Origin: Ciceribacter sp. L1K22
Lineage (GTDB): Bacteria; Pseudomonadota; Alphaproteobacteria; Rhizobiales; Rhizobiaceae
Assembly: GCF_017599385.1 (NCBI RefSeq)
Contig: NZ_JAGFPK010000001.1
Span: forward strand, 1,355,399-1,419,398
Direction of reading: 5' to 3'
Length of the DNA: 64,000 bases
In this document: positions 1-9,740 of the stretch, piece after piece
How the letters are laid out: each line of letters begins with the position of its first letter
Numbering within the stretch: the stretch's first letter is position 1
The notes under the pieces: generated by a model
Seen by the model: only the letters and a program-made list of their open reading frames with translations
What the model was told of the DNA's origin: nothing
Databases searched by the model: none
Translations under genes and position numbers: made by a program

Positions 1-2011
1 GCGTGCCCGGCGAAAAGCCCGGCGCCAGCGTGCCGCCGCTGCCGATGGTGACGGTGCGCCCGGCCGTGCCGAAGGTGCCGGTGCCGCCGAGCAGCCCGCC
101 GCCGGTCACATCGATCGCGCCGCCGAGCAGCGCGCCGTCGGCCAGCATCAGCCCGCCGCCGGTCACCGCCGTTGTGCCGGAAAAGGCGGAACTGTCGCCG
201 AGAAGCGTCGTCGTGCCGGCCAAATGGCGGATCGTGCCATTGCCCGAGATCCCCGCCTGAAAATCATAGTCGTCATCGGTATGGTTGAAGACGAGCGTGC
301 CGTTGCCGGCCCCGAACACCAGCCGCGCCGCATCGAGCCTCCCCGCCGCCACCGCCGCATCTCCCTCCGCCGCGCCGATCGACACGGTGCCGTTGGACCC
401 CCCATACGCCGCAACCGTCGCCGTGCCGCCATGGCTGCCATCGCCGAGTTGTGCTCCGACGGTGACCGTGCCGCCGTCCGCGATCGTCAGCGATCCGCGA
501 CCTGAGCGCCCGATGGTGAGCCCGGCGCTGTTGTTCCAGCTTGACCCGTCGCCGGTGACGTTTGCCGCACCGGTCACGCCCGCCATGTAGGCGATGTTGC
601 CTTCACCATTGTCCACCCTGCCGCCATCCGCGACCGTGAAACTCCCGTAGCCGCCATTGCCGACAGTGAACGTCCCGAAGTTTGTCCAGGACGAGCCATC
701 GCCTGTGACGGTCATCGCGCCGGAACTGCCGCCATAAAGACCGATGGTGCCGCCGTTGCTGCGCGCGAAGCCGCCGTCTTCGATGGTGACGATGCCGTGG
801 CCGTACCAGCCCGCGGTGATAGCCTGGAGGTTGTGCCATCGCGATCCCGCACCGGTGATCGTGACCTCGCCGCGGCCGCCGCTTTCGGCTGCCAGAATGC
901 CACCCGTGTTGGCAACCAGTCCGCCATCGGCGATCGTCAGCGTTCCGCTCCCTTGCGCGCCGATATAAATCTGCCCGCTGCTCCTCAATTCCGATCCCGG
1001 CCCCGTGACCGTGACCGCACCTTCGCCGTTGGTGACTGTGCCGACAATGGTCTCGGTGCTGGTGACGAAACCGCCGTCCTTGATTGTCAGCGTCCCATTG
1101 CTATTGCTGCCGACGGTCAGGTACGTCGTATTCTCCCAGGCCGAGCCGTCGCCTGTCACGGTCACGGTGCTTTCGCCGTTGCCTCCCGTTCCGATGACGC
1201 CGCTGCTGCTGGTCACGACGCCCCCGTCGGCGATCAGGAGCGTTCCCGTGCCCTCGCCGCCCACGAACATGTTCGACCTGGCGTCCCAGCGCGATCCGTC
1301 ACCCGTGACCGTCACGCTGCCCGTGCCGCCGTGTTCCCAGCCGATGGACGCCGACGTGCCGGACACATGACCGCCATCCGATATCGTCAGGCTGCCATTG
1401 CCATACTCGCCCACCATGATGCTGCCGGTCATCTCCCAGGCCGACCCCGGTCCCGTGACGGTGACAGTGCCCTCGCTGCCGCCGCCGCTGCCGAGGATGC
1501 CGACGAAACTCTCGACGAGGCCGCCGTTCTCGATCGTCAGCGTACCCTCTCCGGACTGGCCGACGAAGAAACCGTTGCTGCTCGTCCAGCGGGAGCCGGG
1601 GCCTGTCACGAGGATGTCGCCGGTTGCCGACGAGGTTACCGCCACATCGACATCGCTGCTGGAAACGACGCCGCCATCCGCCACGGTGACGGTGCCGTAG
1701 CCGACCTGGCCGATGTTCAAGTCGCCGCTATTCGTCCAGGTCGATCCCGGCCCGGTGATCGTTACATTGCCGGTCTGGAACAGATACATGCCGAGATAGG
1801 CGCTGCCGGTGGAGAGATCCGCGCCGTCTCTCACCGTCAGCGCGGCGTCGCCCGTCGTGCCCAGTCGGATCTGGCCTGTCGTCCAGGAGGTGGCGCCCGC
1901 CGGCGGCGAGGGCGTGACGCTGCCTGTCGCCTCGATCGATTGCGCCGCCGCCATGACGGGAAGAAGCGAAAGGCTGGTGGTGACGAGGAGATAGGAACGG
2001 ATACGGATCAT
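1..2011 (-). CDS. Autotransporter-like adhesin, N-terminal part (runs off the window)
   Basis: Open on the minus strand from an ATG at 2011 to the window edge, about 670 codons with no stop. A Sec signal peptide (MIRIRSYLLVTTSLSLLPVM, cleavage near AAA-QS) is followed by roughly ten imperfect repeats of about 55-60 residues with the pattern GxGTLTIxDGGxV ... GxxTVTGxGSxW. This is the pattern of self-associating, beta-helical passenger domains (autotransporter-associated beta strand repeats) of type V secreted proteins. The passenger turns more irregular towards 1-500, ending in a GGTLAPGFSPGT segment typical of the stretch before the C-terminal part. The beta-barrel translocator should lie beyond base 1 and is not seen. 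The repeats force strong codon periodicity, so all plus-strand reading frames here are antisense artefacts. Confidence 0.85.
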   Translation of the reverse strand, partial: MIRIRSYLLVTTSLSLLPVMAAAQSIEATGSVTPSPPAGATSWTTGQIRLGTTGDAALTVRDGADLSTGSAYLGMYLFQTGNVTITGPGSTWTNSGDLNIGQVGYGTVTVADGGVVSSSDVDVAVTSSATGDILVTGPGSRWTSSNGFFVGQSGEGTLTIENGGLVESFVGILGSGGGSEGTVTVTGPGSAWEMTGSIMVGEYGNGSLTISDGGHVSGTSASIGWEHGGTGSVTVTGDGSRWDARSNMFVGGEGTGTLLIADGGVVTSSSGVIGTGGNGESTVTVTGDGSAWENTTYLTVGSNSNGTLTIKDGGFVTSTETIVGTVTNGEGAVTVTGPGSELRSSGQIYIGAQGSGTLTIADGGLVANTGGILAAESGGRGEVTITGAGSRWHNLQAITAGWYGHGIVTIEDGGFARSNGGTIGLYGGSSGAMTVTGDGSSWTNFGTFTVGNGGYGSFTVADGGRVDNGEGNIAYMAGVTGAANVTGDGSSWNNSAGLTIGRSGRGSLTIADGGTVTVGAQLGDGSHGGTATVAAYGGSNGTVSIGAAEGDAAVAAGRLDAARLVFGAGNGTLVFNHTDDDYDFQAGISGNGTIRHLAGTTTLLGDSSAFSGTTAVTGGGLMLADGALLGGAIDVTGGGLLGGTGTFGTAGRTVTIGSGGTLAPGFSPGT

Positions 2012-2198
2012 GGATGCAACACGGTATGTCAGGGGACGATGGGCCGGCCGGATGCCTGCAGGCAGGCTCCGGGCCTTCGTCGCTACCACTACCGGATTTG
2101 CGAATGGTCGGGTTATGCACAGCGTTCCGCCGACCCCCGCCTTCCTTGCGGTTCCGTCCCAATGAAAGGAAATCTTTACACTTTTGCCGGGGAGCGCC

Positions 2199-2699
2199 TC
2201 AGGGCAGCGTCACCACCTCGGTCGTCTCGTCGATCAGCATCCGCGCGGCGGAGGGATCGACGGGCTCGGCCGGCGCCACCGTCGGATTGCCGGGATAGGC
2301 CGTGCCGTCGAACCGCATGGCGACCGTCCCCGAAGCCGCCCCGCCGCCGCCGACCGAAACGGCCAGATCCGCCCAGCCATGGCTGGTCGTGGGCAGCACG
2401 CCAACAGGCATCTGCGCCACCGAGGCGTCCATCACCACCGAAAAGCTCTCCCCCTTAGGCGTCAGCACCAGCAGATTACATCCGCCCGACCCACACCACA
2501 TCGGCCCCATCACATACGCCAAAACCTCGTCGGCCCCGTCGGCATTGAGATCGGCAAACGCCAGTGCGACGCGGGTGGGGCCGATGTCGCCGGACATCTC
2601 GGCGGTGAGGCGGGTGGTGAGGAAGGCCGACACGGCCGCGGTGTCGGCGGCTGCCGCGGGGGTGGCGAGGAGGAGGAGGGGGAGGAGAGCGAGGCGCAT
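2199..2699 (-). CDS. Exported hypothetical protein
   Basis: Product of 166 residues beginning MRLALLPLLLLATPAAAADT, a clear signal peptide. I chose the ATG at 2699 rather than the upstream in-frame ATG at 2795, because the upstream 32 residues are low-complexity Pro/Ser and the signal peptide should be N-terminal. The mature part has an FADLNADGADEVLAY segment that resembles an FG-GAP/calcium-loop-like repeat and a Cys pair (WCGSGGC). I do not recognise a named family; function unknown, periplasmic or secreted. A decayed copy of its first 25 codons occurs downstream at 3741-3814, so this gene was once duplicated or recombined. Confidence 0.75.
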   Translation of the reverse strand: MRLALLPLLLLATPAAAADTAAVSAFLTTRLTAEMSGDIGPTRVALAFADLNADGADEVLAYVMGPMWCGSGGCNLLVLTPKGESFSVVMDASVAQMPVGVLPTTSHGWADLAVSVGGGGAASGTVAMRFDGTAYPGNPTVAPAEPVDPSAARMLIDETTEVVTLP

Positions 2700-2819
2700 G
2701 TGGGGGCTCCGGGTGGTGGTGGAGCGGGAGGATAGCATGGGCCAGGGCGACGGGGGAGACGGCGGGCTCGGAGGGAGGCGCCCGCCATCTCCCAAAAGCC
2801 ATGGAAATCGAGCCTTCCC

Positions 2820-3347
2820 TTACAGCAGGCCTTTGGCGCGCAAATCGGGAGCGAAGGTTGCAAGGGGCATGACGAGGGTCAGCGGCTTGTCCTGCAGCGG
2901 TTCGGCTCCGTAGGAAGCGTACCAGTTGGCGGCGCGTTCGCTCTTTGCGTCGATGACAAGCAGAAGACCACCGCCTTCACCGGCGAGCCGCAGGCAACGC
3001 AAGGCTGCTGCGGCAAGGAGTTGTCCTCCCAATCCCTGCCCCGCCATGACGCGGTCCGTTGCCAGACGGGCAAGCCTGAAGCCCGGTACGTCATGTCGTG
3101 CCAGTCCCCGCGTCATGGATCCGGGGACAGTCTCATGCGCCACGGACGCGGGCGCGATGGTGTAAAAGCCAAGGATGCGGTCTGGTATTGCATTGTCGAC
3201 CGCACAGAAGGTCTTGGCTGCGTTCTGCTCATGGCTCTGCCGTGCAAAGCGTTGCAGAAACGCGTTCATCTGCGTATCGCCGCAATCGAAGGACGCCCGA
3301 TCATGGGATTTCCTGATCGGTTCCTCGTGCCATGGCGGAATGCTCAC
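2820..3347 (-). CDS. GNAT acetyltransferase, TacT-like toxin
   Basis: A 175-residue GNAT fold protein. The N-terminal FDCGDTQMNAFLQRFA and the acetyl-CoA loop MAGQGLGGQLLAAAALRC followed by WYASYGAEPL match the TacT/AtaT branch of GNAT toxins, which acetylate the amino group of charged tRNAs and stop translation. It starts inside the stop region of the DUF1778 gene (ATGA overlap at 3344-3347), the usual antitoxin-first arrangement. The acceptor tRNA cannot be inferred. The toxin role rests on family plus operon; an ordinary acetyltransferase is the alternative. Confidence 0.85.
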   Translation of the reverse strand: MSIPPWHEEPIRKSHDRASFDCGDTQMNAFLQRFARQSHEQNAAKTFCAVDNAIPDRILGFYTIAPASVAHETVPGSMTRGLARHDVPGFRLARLATDRVMAGQGLGGQLLAAAALRCLRLAGEGGGLLLVIDAKSERAANWYASYGAEPLQDKPLTLVMPLATFAPDLRAKGLL

Positions 3348-3622
3348 AGGGTATCCGGCAGCGCTGCGACAGCAGCCCGCAACCTGGCATTCGGCTTGGG
3401 CGGGTTTTCCAGCAGATCGAGGATGCGCAGGTAATCCCGTTCCGACACCTTGACCGCTTCGGCCTCGGCAATCACCGCCTCTGCTTCCCGCAGCGCGGAT
3501 TGCGTCACGAAATTGGTGAGGTCGGTATCGCGCAATGCGGCGGCCCGCAACAGCTTCGCCTTCGCTGCCGGTGCAATACGCAGGCTCATGCGCTCGTTAT
3601 CTTCGATTGCCGCTCTTGGCAT
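3344..3622 (-). CDS. DUF1778 ribbon-helix-helix antitoxin, TacA-like
   Basis: About 92 residues. The segment RMSLRIAPAAKAKLLRAAAL plus TNFVTQSALREAEAVI is the ribbon-helix-helix N-terminus of DUF1778 antitoxins; the C-terminal tail (SERDYLRILDLLENPPKPN) is the part that normally wraps the GNAT toxin. An in-frame ATG lies 4 codons upstream (3634), but GGAG sits at the right distance from the ATG at 3622, so I prefer 3622. It should neutralise the toxin encoded directly after it and autorepress the pair; a palindrome upstream (3683-3701) fits an operator. Confidence 0.85.
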   Translation of the reverse strand: MPRAAIEDNERMSLRIAPAAKAKLLRAAALRDTDLTNFVTQSALREAEAVIAEAEAVKVSERDYLRILDLLENPPKPNARLRAAVAALPDTL

Positions 3623-3682
3623 GGGAGGCTCCATTTCGACTGGTTCGATAGTATGGGTGCTTTGGATGCTTCAGGTCAAGGT

Positions 3683-3701
3683 GTACGTCTTCAATACGTA
3701 C
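3683..3701. promoter_or_regulatory. Palindromic operator candidate of the toxin-antitoxin pair
   Basis: GTACG-N9-CGTAC, a near-perfect palindrome about 60 bases upstream of the antitoxin start. RHH antitoxins bind such short inverted repeats for autoregulation. Role inferred from position. Confidence 0.5.
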
Positions 3702-3740
3702 GTCAGGGTCGTCGCAATGGTGGAAACTGGAGAGTTTTAG

Positions 3741-3814
3741 GCGTTGAGGCGGGTAGTGAGGAAGGCGGAGACTGACACGGTGTCGCCGGCAGGGGCGCGG
3801 GTGGCGAGGAGGCA
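3741..3814 (-). pseudogene. Decayed 5' fragment of the 2199-2699 exported-protein gene
   Basis: About 74 bases match 2602-2675 at roughly 80 percent by eye, in the same orientation. Translated on the minus strand both give the signal-peptide end and first mature residues (ATRAPAGDTVSVSAFLTTRL here, ATPAAAADTAAVSAFLTTRL in the intact gene). There is no start and no remainder of the gene, so this is a recombination or duplication scar at the left border of the AT-rich insert. Confidence 0.7.
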
Positions 3815-3819
3815 TAACT

Positions 3820-3981
3820 TTGAGAGAACTTCTTTGCCTGTATGGGGTTGCGGTTGAGTTGCTCTTGTGTGAATTGCAGCGTAAAGTTTTAATACTGTTT
3901 GCGTTGATATCAGGCTACGCCATATGGGGAGTTGGAGCAAATAAGTGGTCGTCAAAGGACACGAAGCCGATGCAATCCTAG
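3820..3981 (+). CDS. Possible small membrane protein overlapping the next gene
   Basis: A 53-codon frame starting with TTG at 3820, 7 bases after GAGGAGG. It reads LRELLCLYGVAVELLL, then a hydrophobic stretch VLILFALISGYAIWGVGA and a basic end, so one transmembrane helix. It overlaps the start of the CHAP-like gene by 37 bases in another frame, suggesting translational coupling. The start is weak and there is no recognisable family; it may be chance. Confidence 0.35.
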   Translation: MRELLCLYGVAVELLLCELQRKVLILFALISGYAIWGVGANKWSSKDTKPMQS

Positions 3982-5057
3982 AGAAGATAATGGACCGAGA
4001 TTTAAGTGTCGAACAGTTGCTGGCACTTTACTCGACTGCGAAGGGCGATGCAGGTGAGGCAAACGCTGGAAATGAAAAAAGACAGCCATTTTGGGCAATA
4101 TTCCCCTGGGCCGCCTTAATGACTGTATTGGGTGGAATCGCTACGGCCTATATTTCAGGTGAATTCGAGAATATAAATGCTAGAGACAGCCATGATAACG
4201 ATTTTAGATTAAAGCAGCTTGAGTATCAGTCGCAGATATTTCAAAGACTTCTTGAGATTGACATCGATAAAATAACCAACGAAGAGCTTGATGCGAAAGC
4301 AATTAAAATTATCTCAAGTGATGAGCGACGCGACAGGATTTGTTTGGCCGCTGCTTTCGGCATGATACAAATACCCGACAATGTTGTAGGGGTTAGTGCT
4401 GACAATAAAGAGGCCTACGCAAAGGCGTTGTCGGAGCGATTGGACGTTGCCTACGGATGCGGATCTGCCAAACTTCCGACGGAGTTTCCAAGTGTAGGGC
4501 CAACTAAAGCTGTTTGTCCTGCTGAGGCGCCTTCTGATACACCGACCAAAGTTCCAGATGGCGTGCCGATCGATAGCTATGCATATAGAATTCTTAGCAT
4601 TGCGCTTGCAGAGTTGAGGCGTGGGGTGCACGAGGAATGTGATCCTCAGATAATTGCAGATTATTTCTCGGCATCCGGTATGTCTGGCGTGACCCGTGGC
4701 GGATGGGCGACCGCATTTGTGTCTTGGGTTACAGCAAAAGCCGGCAATCCTAAAGGTATTGCCCCATCAATTAGCGCGTCACAGTATTGGCGAAACGCGT
4801 TAGCGACAAACTCGGCGTTCTCTGCAGAGAGCATCGGTCCCCGTGCTGGAGACGTTGTCGTATTTGTGAGGGACATTGTGAGCGTCGGTATAGCCAGAGG
4901 TGACAATGGGCGACTTTGGAAGGGTCATATAGGTATTGTGTGGAGGGTAACACCAGACACATTTGAAATGATAAGTGGCAACTCCAACGACCGAATCGAG
5001 CTATCGGTCGAGAATCGTGACGATCCAAATATCGTAGGCTTTATAAGACAGGGCTAA
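3945..5057 (+). CDS. Membrane-anchored CHAP-like (TIGR02594-type) protein lacking the catalytic Cys
   Basis: 370 residues from GTG at 3945 (GGAG 7 bases upstream; the preceding codon is a stop; ATG at 3990 is an alternative). It has a short cytoplasmic N-terminus, one transmembrane segment (FWAIFPWAALMTVLGGIATA, about residues 49-68), a middle helical part, then a C-terminal domain (about 230-370) resembling NlpC/P60-CHAP peptidases of the TIGR02594 type: GWATAFVSWVTAKAG, PRAGDVVVF, WKGHIGIV, ISGNSNDRIELS. In that family the motif is WCAAFVNW with the nucleophilic Cys after Trp; here that position is Ala (GCG), while the His of GHIGIV remains. So it may bind rather than cut peptidoglycan. The gene is clearly AT-richer than its surroundings, indicating horizontal origin. 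Target unknown. Confidence 0.65.
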   Translation: MVVKGHEADAILEKIMDRDLSVEQLLALYSTAKGDAGEANAGNEKRQPFWAIFPWAALMTVLGGIATAYISGEFENINARDSHDNDFRLKQLEYQSQIFQRLLEIDIDKITNEELDAKAIKIISSDERRDRICLAAAFGMIQIPDNVVGVSADNKEAYAKALSERLDVAYGCGSAKLPTEFPSVGPTKAVCPAEAPSDTPTKVPDGVPIDSYAYRILSIALAELRRGVHEECDPQIIADYFSASGMSGVTRGGWATAFVSWVTAKAGNPKGIAPSISASQYWRNALATNSAFSAESIGPRAGDVVVFVRDIVSVGIARGDNGRLWKGHIGIVWRVTPDTFEMISGNSNDRIELSVENRDDPNIVGFIRQG

Positions 5058-5058
5058 C

Positions 5059-5165
5059 TCCCTGGCCTTCCTATTATGGTAACTCCTACATCTCTCCTCT
5101 GAAGGGAAATACTAATAACTGCGAACATGAAAACCACGCTCGCGCTGCAGCGGATCACGCTTGTC
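5059..5165 (+). pseudogene. Decayed copy of the copA promoter and first codons
   Basis: About 105 bases align with 5560-5668, covering the copper promoter, leader and the first ~15 codons of copA, with scattered substitutions (for example CTGGCCTTCCTATTATGG against CTTGACCTTCCCATCATGG). The -35 is damaged and the ATG of copA reads ATA here. Same orientation as the original. It marks the right border of the AT-rich insert. Confidence 0.75.
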
Positions 5166-5194
5166 GCCGGCCCCGTCAACCGAGACCGGTAGCG

Positions 5195-5530
5195 ATGCTT
5201 GACCCTCCGACCGCAGCCTCGCCCGCGCGGGCGAATTTCCGGGTGCAGATTGGTCACGTTGAGATGAAGATACTGAAAATCGTAGGAGCTGACGTAGGCA
5301 TCAAGGTCGTTCTTCTGAACGCTTGCCTTTGTCCCGGGAATGTCCTCAGCAATATCGTCATTCTTCAGAATGGCGGGAAAAGGCTTTTTGTATCGCCTCC
5401 AGGCAATCCGGATTACTTTGTCGATGTTTGGCTCGATGCGGGTGTGGTTTCCGTGCACACGTTCAGCGGTCATGTGGCGAAACTGGATGTTTCGTCCGGA
5501 AACTTGCGCGACTTTGCATTTGTGAAGTGA
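5195..5530 (+). CDS. Hypothetical protein
   Basis: Up to 111 residues; a second possible start is ATG at 5264 (MKILKIVGADVGIKVVLL, 88 residues). Neither has a good ribosome binding site. The part from MKIL onward has ordinary protein composition (alternating hydrophobic strands, SPPGNPDYFVDVWLDAG), suggesting a small beta-rich soluble protein. No family recognised. It sits between the decayed copA copy and the true copA promoter, so it belongs to the inserted segment; it could be an intact cargo gene or a remnant. Confidence 0.45.
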   Translation: MLDPPTAASPARANFRVQIGHVEMKILKIVGADVGIKVVLLNACLCPGNVLSNIVILQNGGKRLFVSPPGNPDYFVDVWLDAGVVSVHTFSGHVAKLDVSSGNLRDFAFVK

Positions 5531-5562
5531 AATCACGACGGCTTGGAAGGTCTGCCCCCCCC

Positions 5563-5593
5563 TTGACCTTCCCATCATGGTAACCCCTACATC
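5563..5593 (+). promoter_or_regulatory. Copper-responsive MerR-type promoter of copA
   Basis: TTGACC at 5563-5568 and TACATC at 5588-5593 are separated by 19 bases, the over-long spacer typical of promoters activated by MerR-family regulators. The spacer holds the imperfect dyad ACCTTCCCATCATGGTAACC. It lies 24 bases before the copA ATG and is the expected target of the HmrR protein encoded downstream of copA. Confidence 0.8.
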
Positions 5594-5616
5594 TCTCCCC
5601 GAAAGGGGAAAGACCC

Positions 5617-8423
<2,807 letters not shown>

Positions 8424-8427
<4 letters not shown>

Positions 8428-8861
8428 TGCTGAACATCGGCGAAGCGGCGGCCGCCTCGGGCGTGAGTGCCAAGATGATCCGCTACTACGAGACGCTGGG
8501 GCTCGTCAGCCCGGGCCGCACCGGGGCGAATTACCGGGTCTATGGCGAAGACGACGTGCACCGCCTGCGCTTCATCCGCCGTGCCCGCTCGCTGGGTTTC
8601 TCCATGGAGGAGACCGAGCGGCTGCTGGCGCTCTGGGACGACAAGACGCGCGCTTCCGCCGAGGTGAAGCGGCTGGCAAGCGCCCATATCGCCGACCTGA
8701 ACCGCAAGATCGCCGAGATGCGCGGCATGGTCGACACCCTCTCCGACCTCGTCTCCTGCTGCCACGGCGACGCCCGCCCCAACTGCCCGATCCTCGCCGA
8801 TCTCGCCGGCGACGAGGGGGCGGCCAAGCGCAAGGCGAAGGGCAGGGCGGCGAAGGGCTGA
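8424..8861 (+). CDS. hmrR: Copper-responsive MerR-family regulator (HmrR/CueR)
   Basis: 145 residues (a second ATG is at codon 2). The N-terminal MerR helix-turn-helix ([21 protein letters not shown]), dimerisation helix, and metal-binding loop [10 protein letters not shown] have the C-x7-C spacing of Cu(I)/Ag(I)/Au(I)-sensing CueR proteins (Cys about 113 and 121). The start overlaps the copA stop. It should activate copA from 5563-5593 and copZ from 8891-8921 by untwisting their long-spacer promoters when cytosolic copper rises. The basic C-terminal tail ([13 protein letters not shown]) is disordered. Confidence 0.93.
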
Positions 8862-8890
8862 GAGGCCGCCCGCCTGCGGCAATCCGGCGC

Positions 8891-8921
8891 TTGACCTTGC
8901 CATGGGGTCAAGGTGCAGAAA
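8891..8921 (+). promoter_or_regulatory. HmrR-type operator/promoter upstream of copZ
   Basis: TTGACC at 8891-8896 is followed by the dyad ACCTTGCC-ATGG-GGTCAAGGT, the classic CueR/HmrR operator. The -10 (around 8916-8922, CAGAAAG) is poor by sequence, as expected for an activator-dependent promoter. It lies 33 bases before the copZ ATG. Confidence 0.7.
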
Positions 8922-8953
8922 GACAGGACAAAATACAGTACAGGAGGAACACC

Positions 8954-9148
8954 ATGATCGAATTCCGCGTCGAAGACATGACCTGCGGCCATTGCGAAAA
9001 GACCGTGAGGGCGGCGCTGGCCGACGCCCTCCCGGGCGCCCCCGTGACGGTCGATCTCGCCCGCCATCGCGTGACCGTGGACGGCGACGCCGAGAAGGCG
9101 GCCGTGGCGATTGCAGAGGCAGGGTATACGGCTGTCAGGGTGGGGTGA
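8954..9148 (+). CDS. copZ: Copper chaperone, heavy-metal-associated domain
   Basis: 64 residues from the ATG at 8954, preceded by AGGAGG at 8942-8947; an in-frame start farther upstream overlaps the operator and is unlikely. It is a single ferredoxin-like HMA domain with MTCGHCEKTV (Cys pair) and the closing AEAGYTAV segment. It carries Cu(I) in the cytosol to CopA and to the regulator. It has its own HmrR-type promoter, so it is co-regulated with copA and hmrR. Confidence 0.93.
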   Translation: MIEFRVEDMTCGHCEKTVRAALADALPGAPVTVDLARHRVTVDGDAEKAAVAIAEAGYTAVRVG

Positions 9149-9160
9149 GGGGCCTGCCCC

Positions 9161-9682
9161 TCAGCCGAGAGGCAAGGCCATCAGGACTTCGTCGTGATAG
9201 ACGTCACCGATCTTGAGCGATCGTTTTTCCAGTCCGTACTGCTCGAAGCCGATTTGACGATAGAGAGCGAGAGCGGGTGCGTTTTGGGCCTCGACAATCA
9301 AGGTGACCTCCTCGACGACCGCGGCCGCGTAAGCGATGGCGTGATCGAGGAGCGCACGCCCGACCCCCGTGCGGCGCGCATCGCGACGGACATAAAAGCC
9401 CCACAGGGACGCCTTGTGCCGCATCTTTTCCTCCGTGGGAACGCGCAGGCCGATGATGCCGACAAGCGTCCCGTTCGTGCCCGACCGCGCACCGAAAACG
9501 AGACCCCGTTCCAGCCTCATCGAAAACCGCGCCGCGTCCTGCGAGGCTTCCTCCTCCCATGACGCTCCGAAGGCCTCCGGATGTTCGCGAAGACCTTCAA
9601 GGCGCAGGGCGCGGTAGTCGCTCCCTTCCTCGCCTCCAAGCCTGGAAATCCGGAAGGGAGGAAGGCCCGTTTCGGGGTTCAT
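9161..9682 (-). CDS. GNAT-family N-acetyltransferase
   Basis: 173 residues, a complete GNAT domain: LWGFYVRRDARRTGVGRALLDHA is the acetyl-CoA-binding beta4-alpha3 region with the R-x-x-G-x-G/A loop, followed by VEAQNAPALALYRQIGFEQYG, the usual C-terminal half. The N-terminal HPEAFGASWEEE segment is common in a subset that acetylates small molecules or protein N-termini; substrate unknown. Convergent with copZ (12 bases between stops) and separate from the MFS gene upstream. Confidence 0.85.
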   Translation of the reverse strand: MNPETGLPPFRISRLGGEEGSDYRALRLEGLREHPEAFGASWEEEASQDAARFSMRLERGLVFGARSGTNGTLVGIIGLRVPTEEKMRHKASLWGFYVRRDARRTGVGRALLDHAIAYAAAVVEEVTLIVEAQNAPALALYRQIGFEQYGLEKRSLKIGDVYHDEVLMALPLG

Positions 9683-9740
9683 GTGCGGTATCCTTCTGGA
9701 ACGGCTTTATCAAAGCATGAGGCGGGAGGGAGGTCGTACC

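Noticed and set aside
1..2000. Regularly spaced repeats resembling a CRISPR array
   Set aside because: Spacing is about 160-180 bases, units are variable and keep a single minus-strand protein frame; they are coding repeats.
797..2458. A 553-codon plus-strand reading frame with Arg/Asp-rich product
   Set aside because: It is antisense to the autotransporter and to the exported-protein gene; composition (Arg, Ala, Asp) is typical of shadow frames in high-GC DNA.
5054..5578. 174-codon minus-strand frame between the insert and copA
   Set aside because: It runs antisense through the decayed copA copy and the copA promoter; product has no protein-like pattern.
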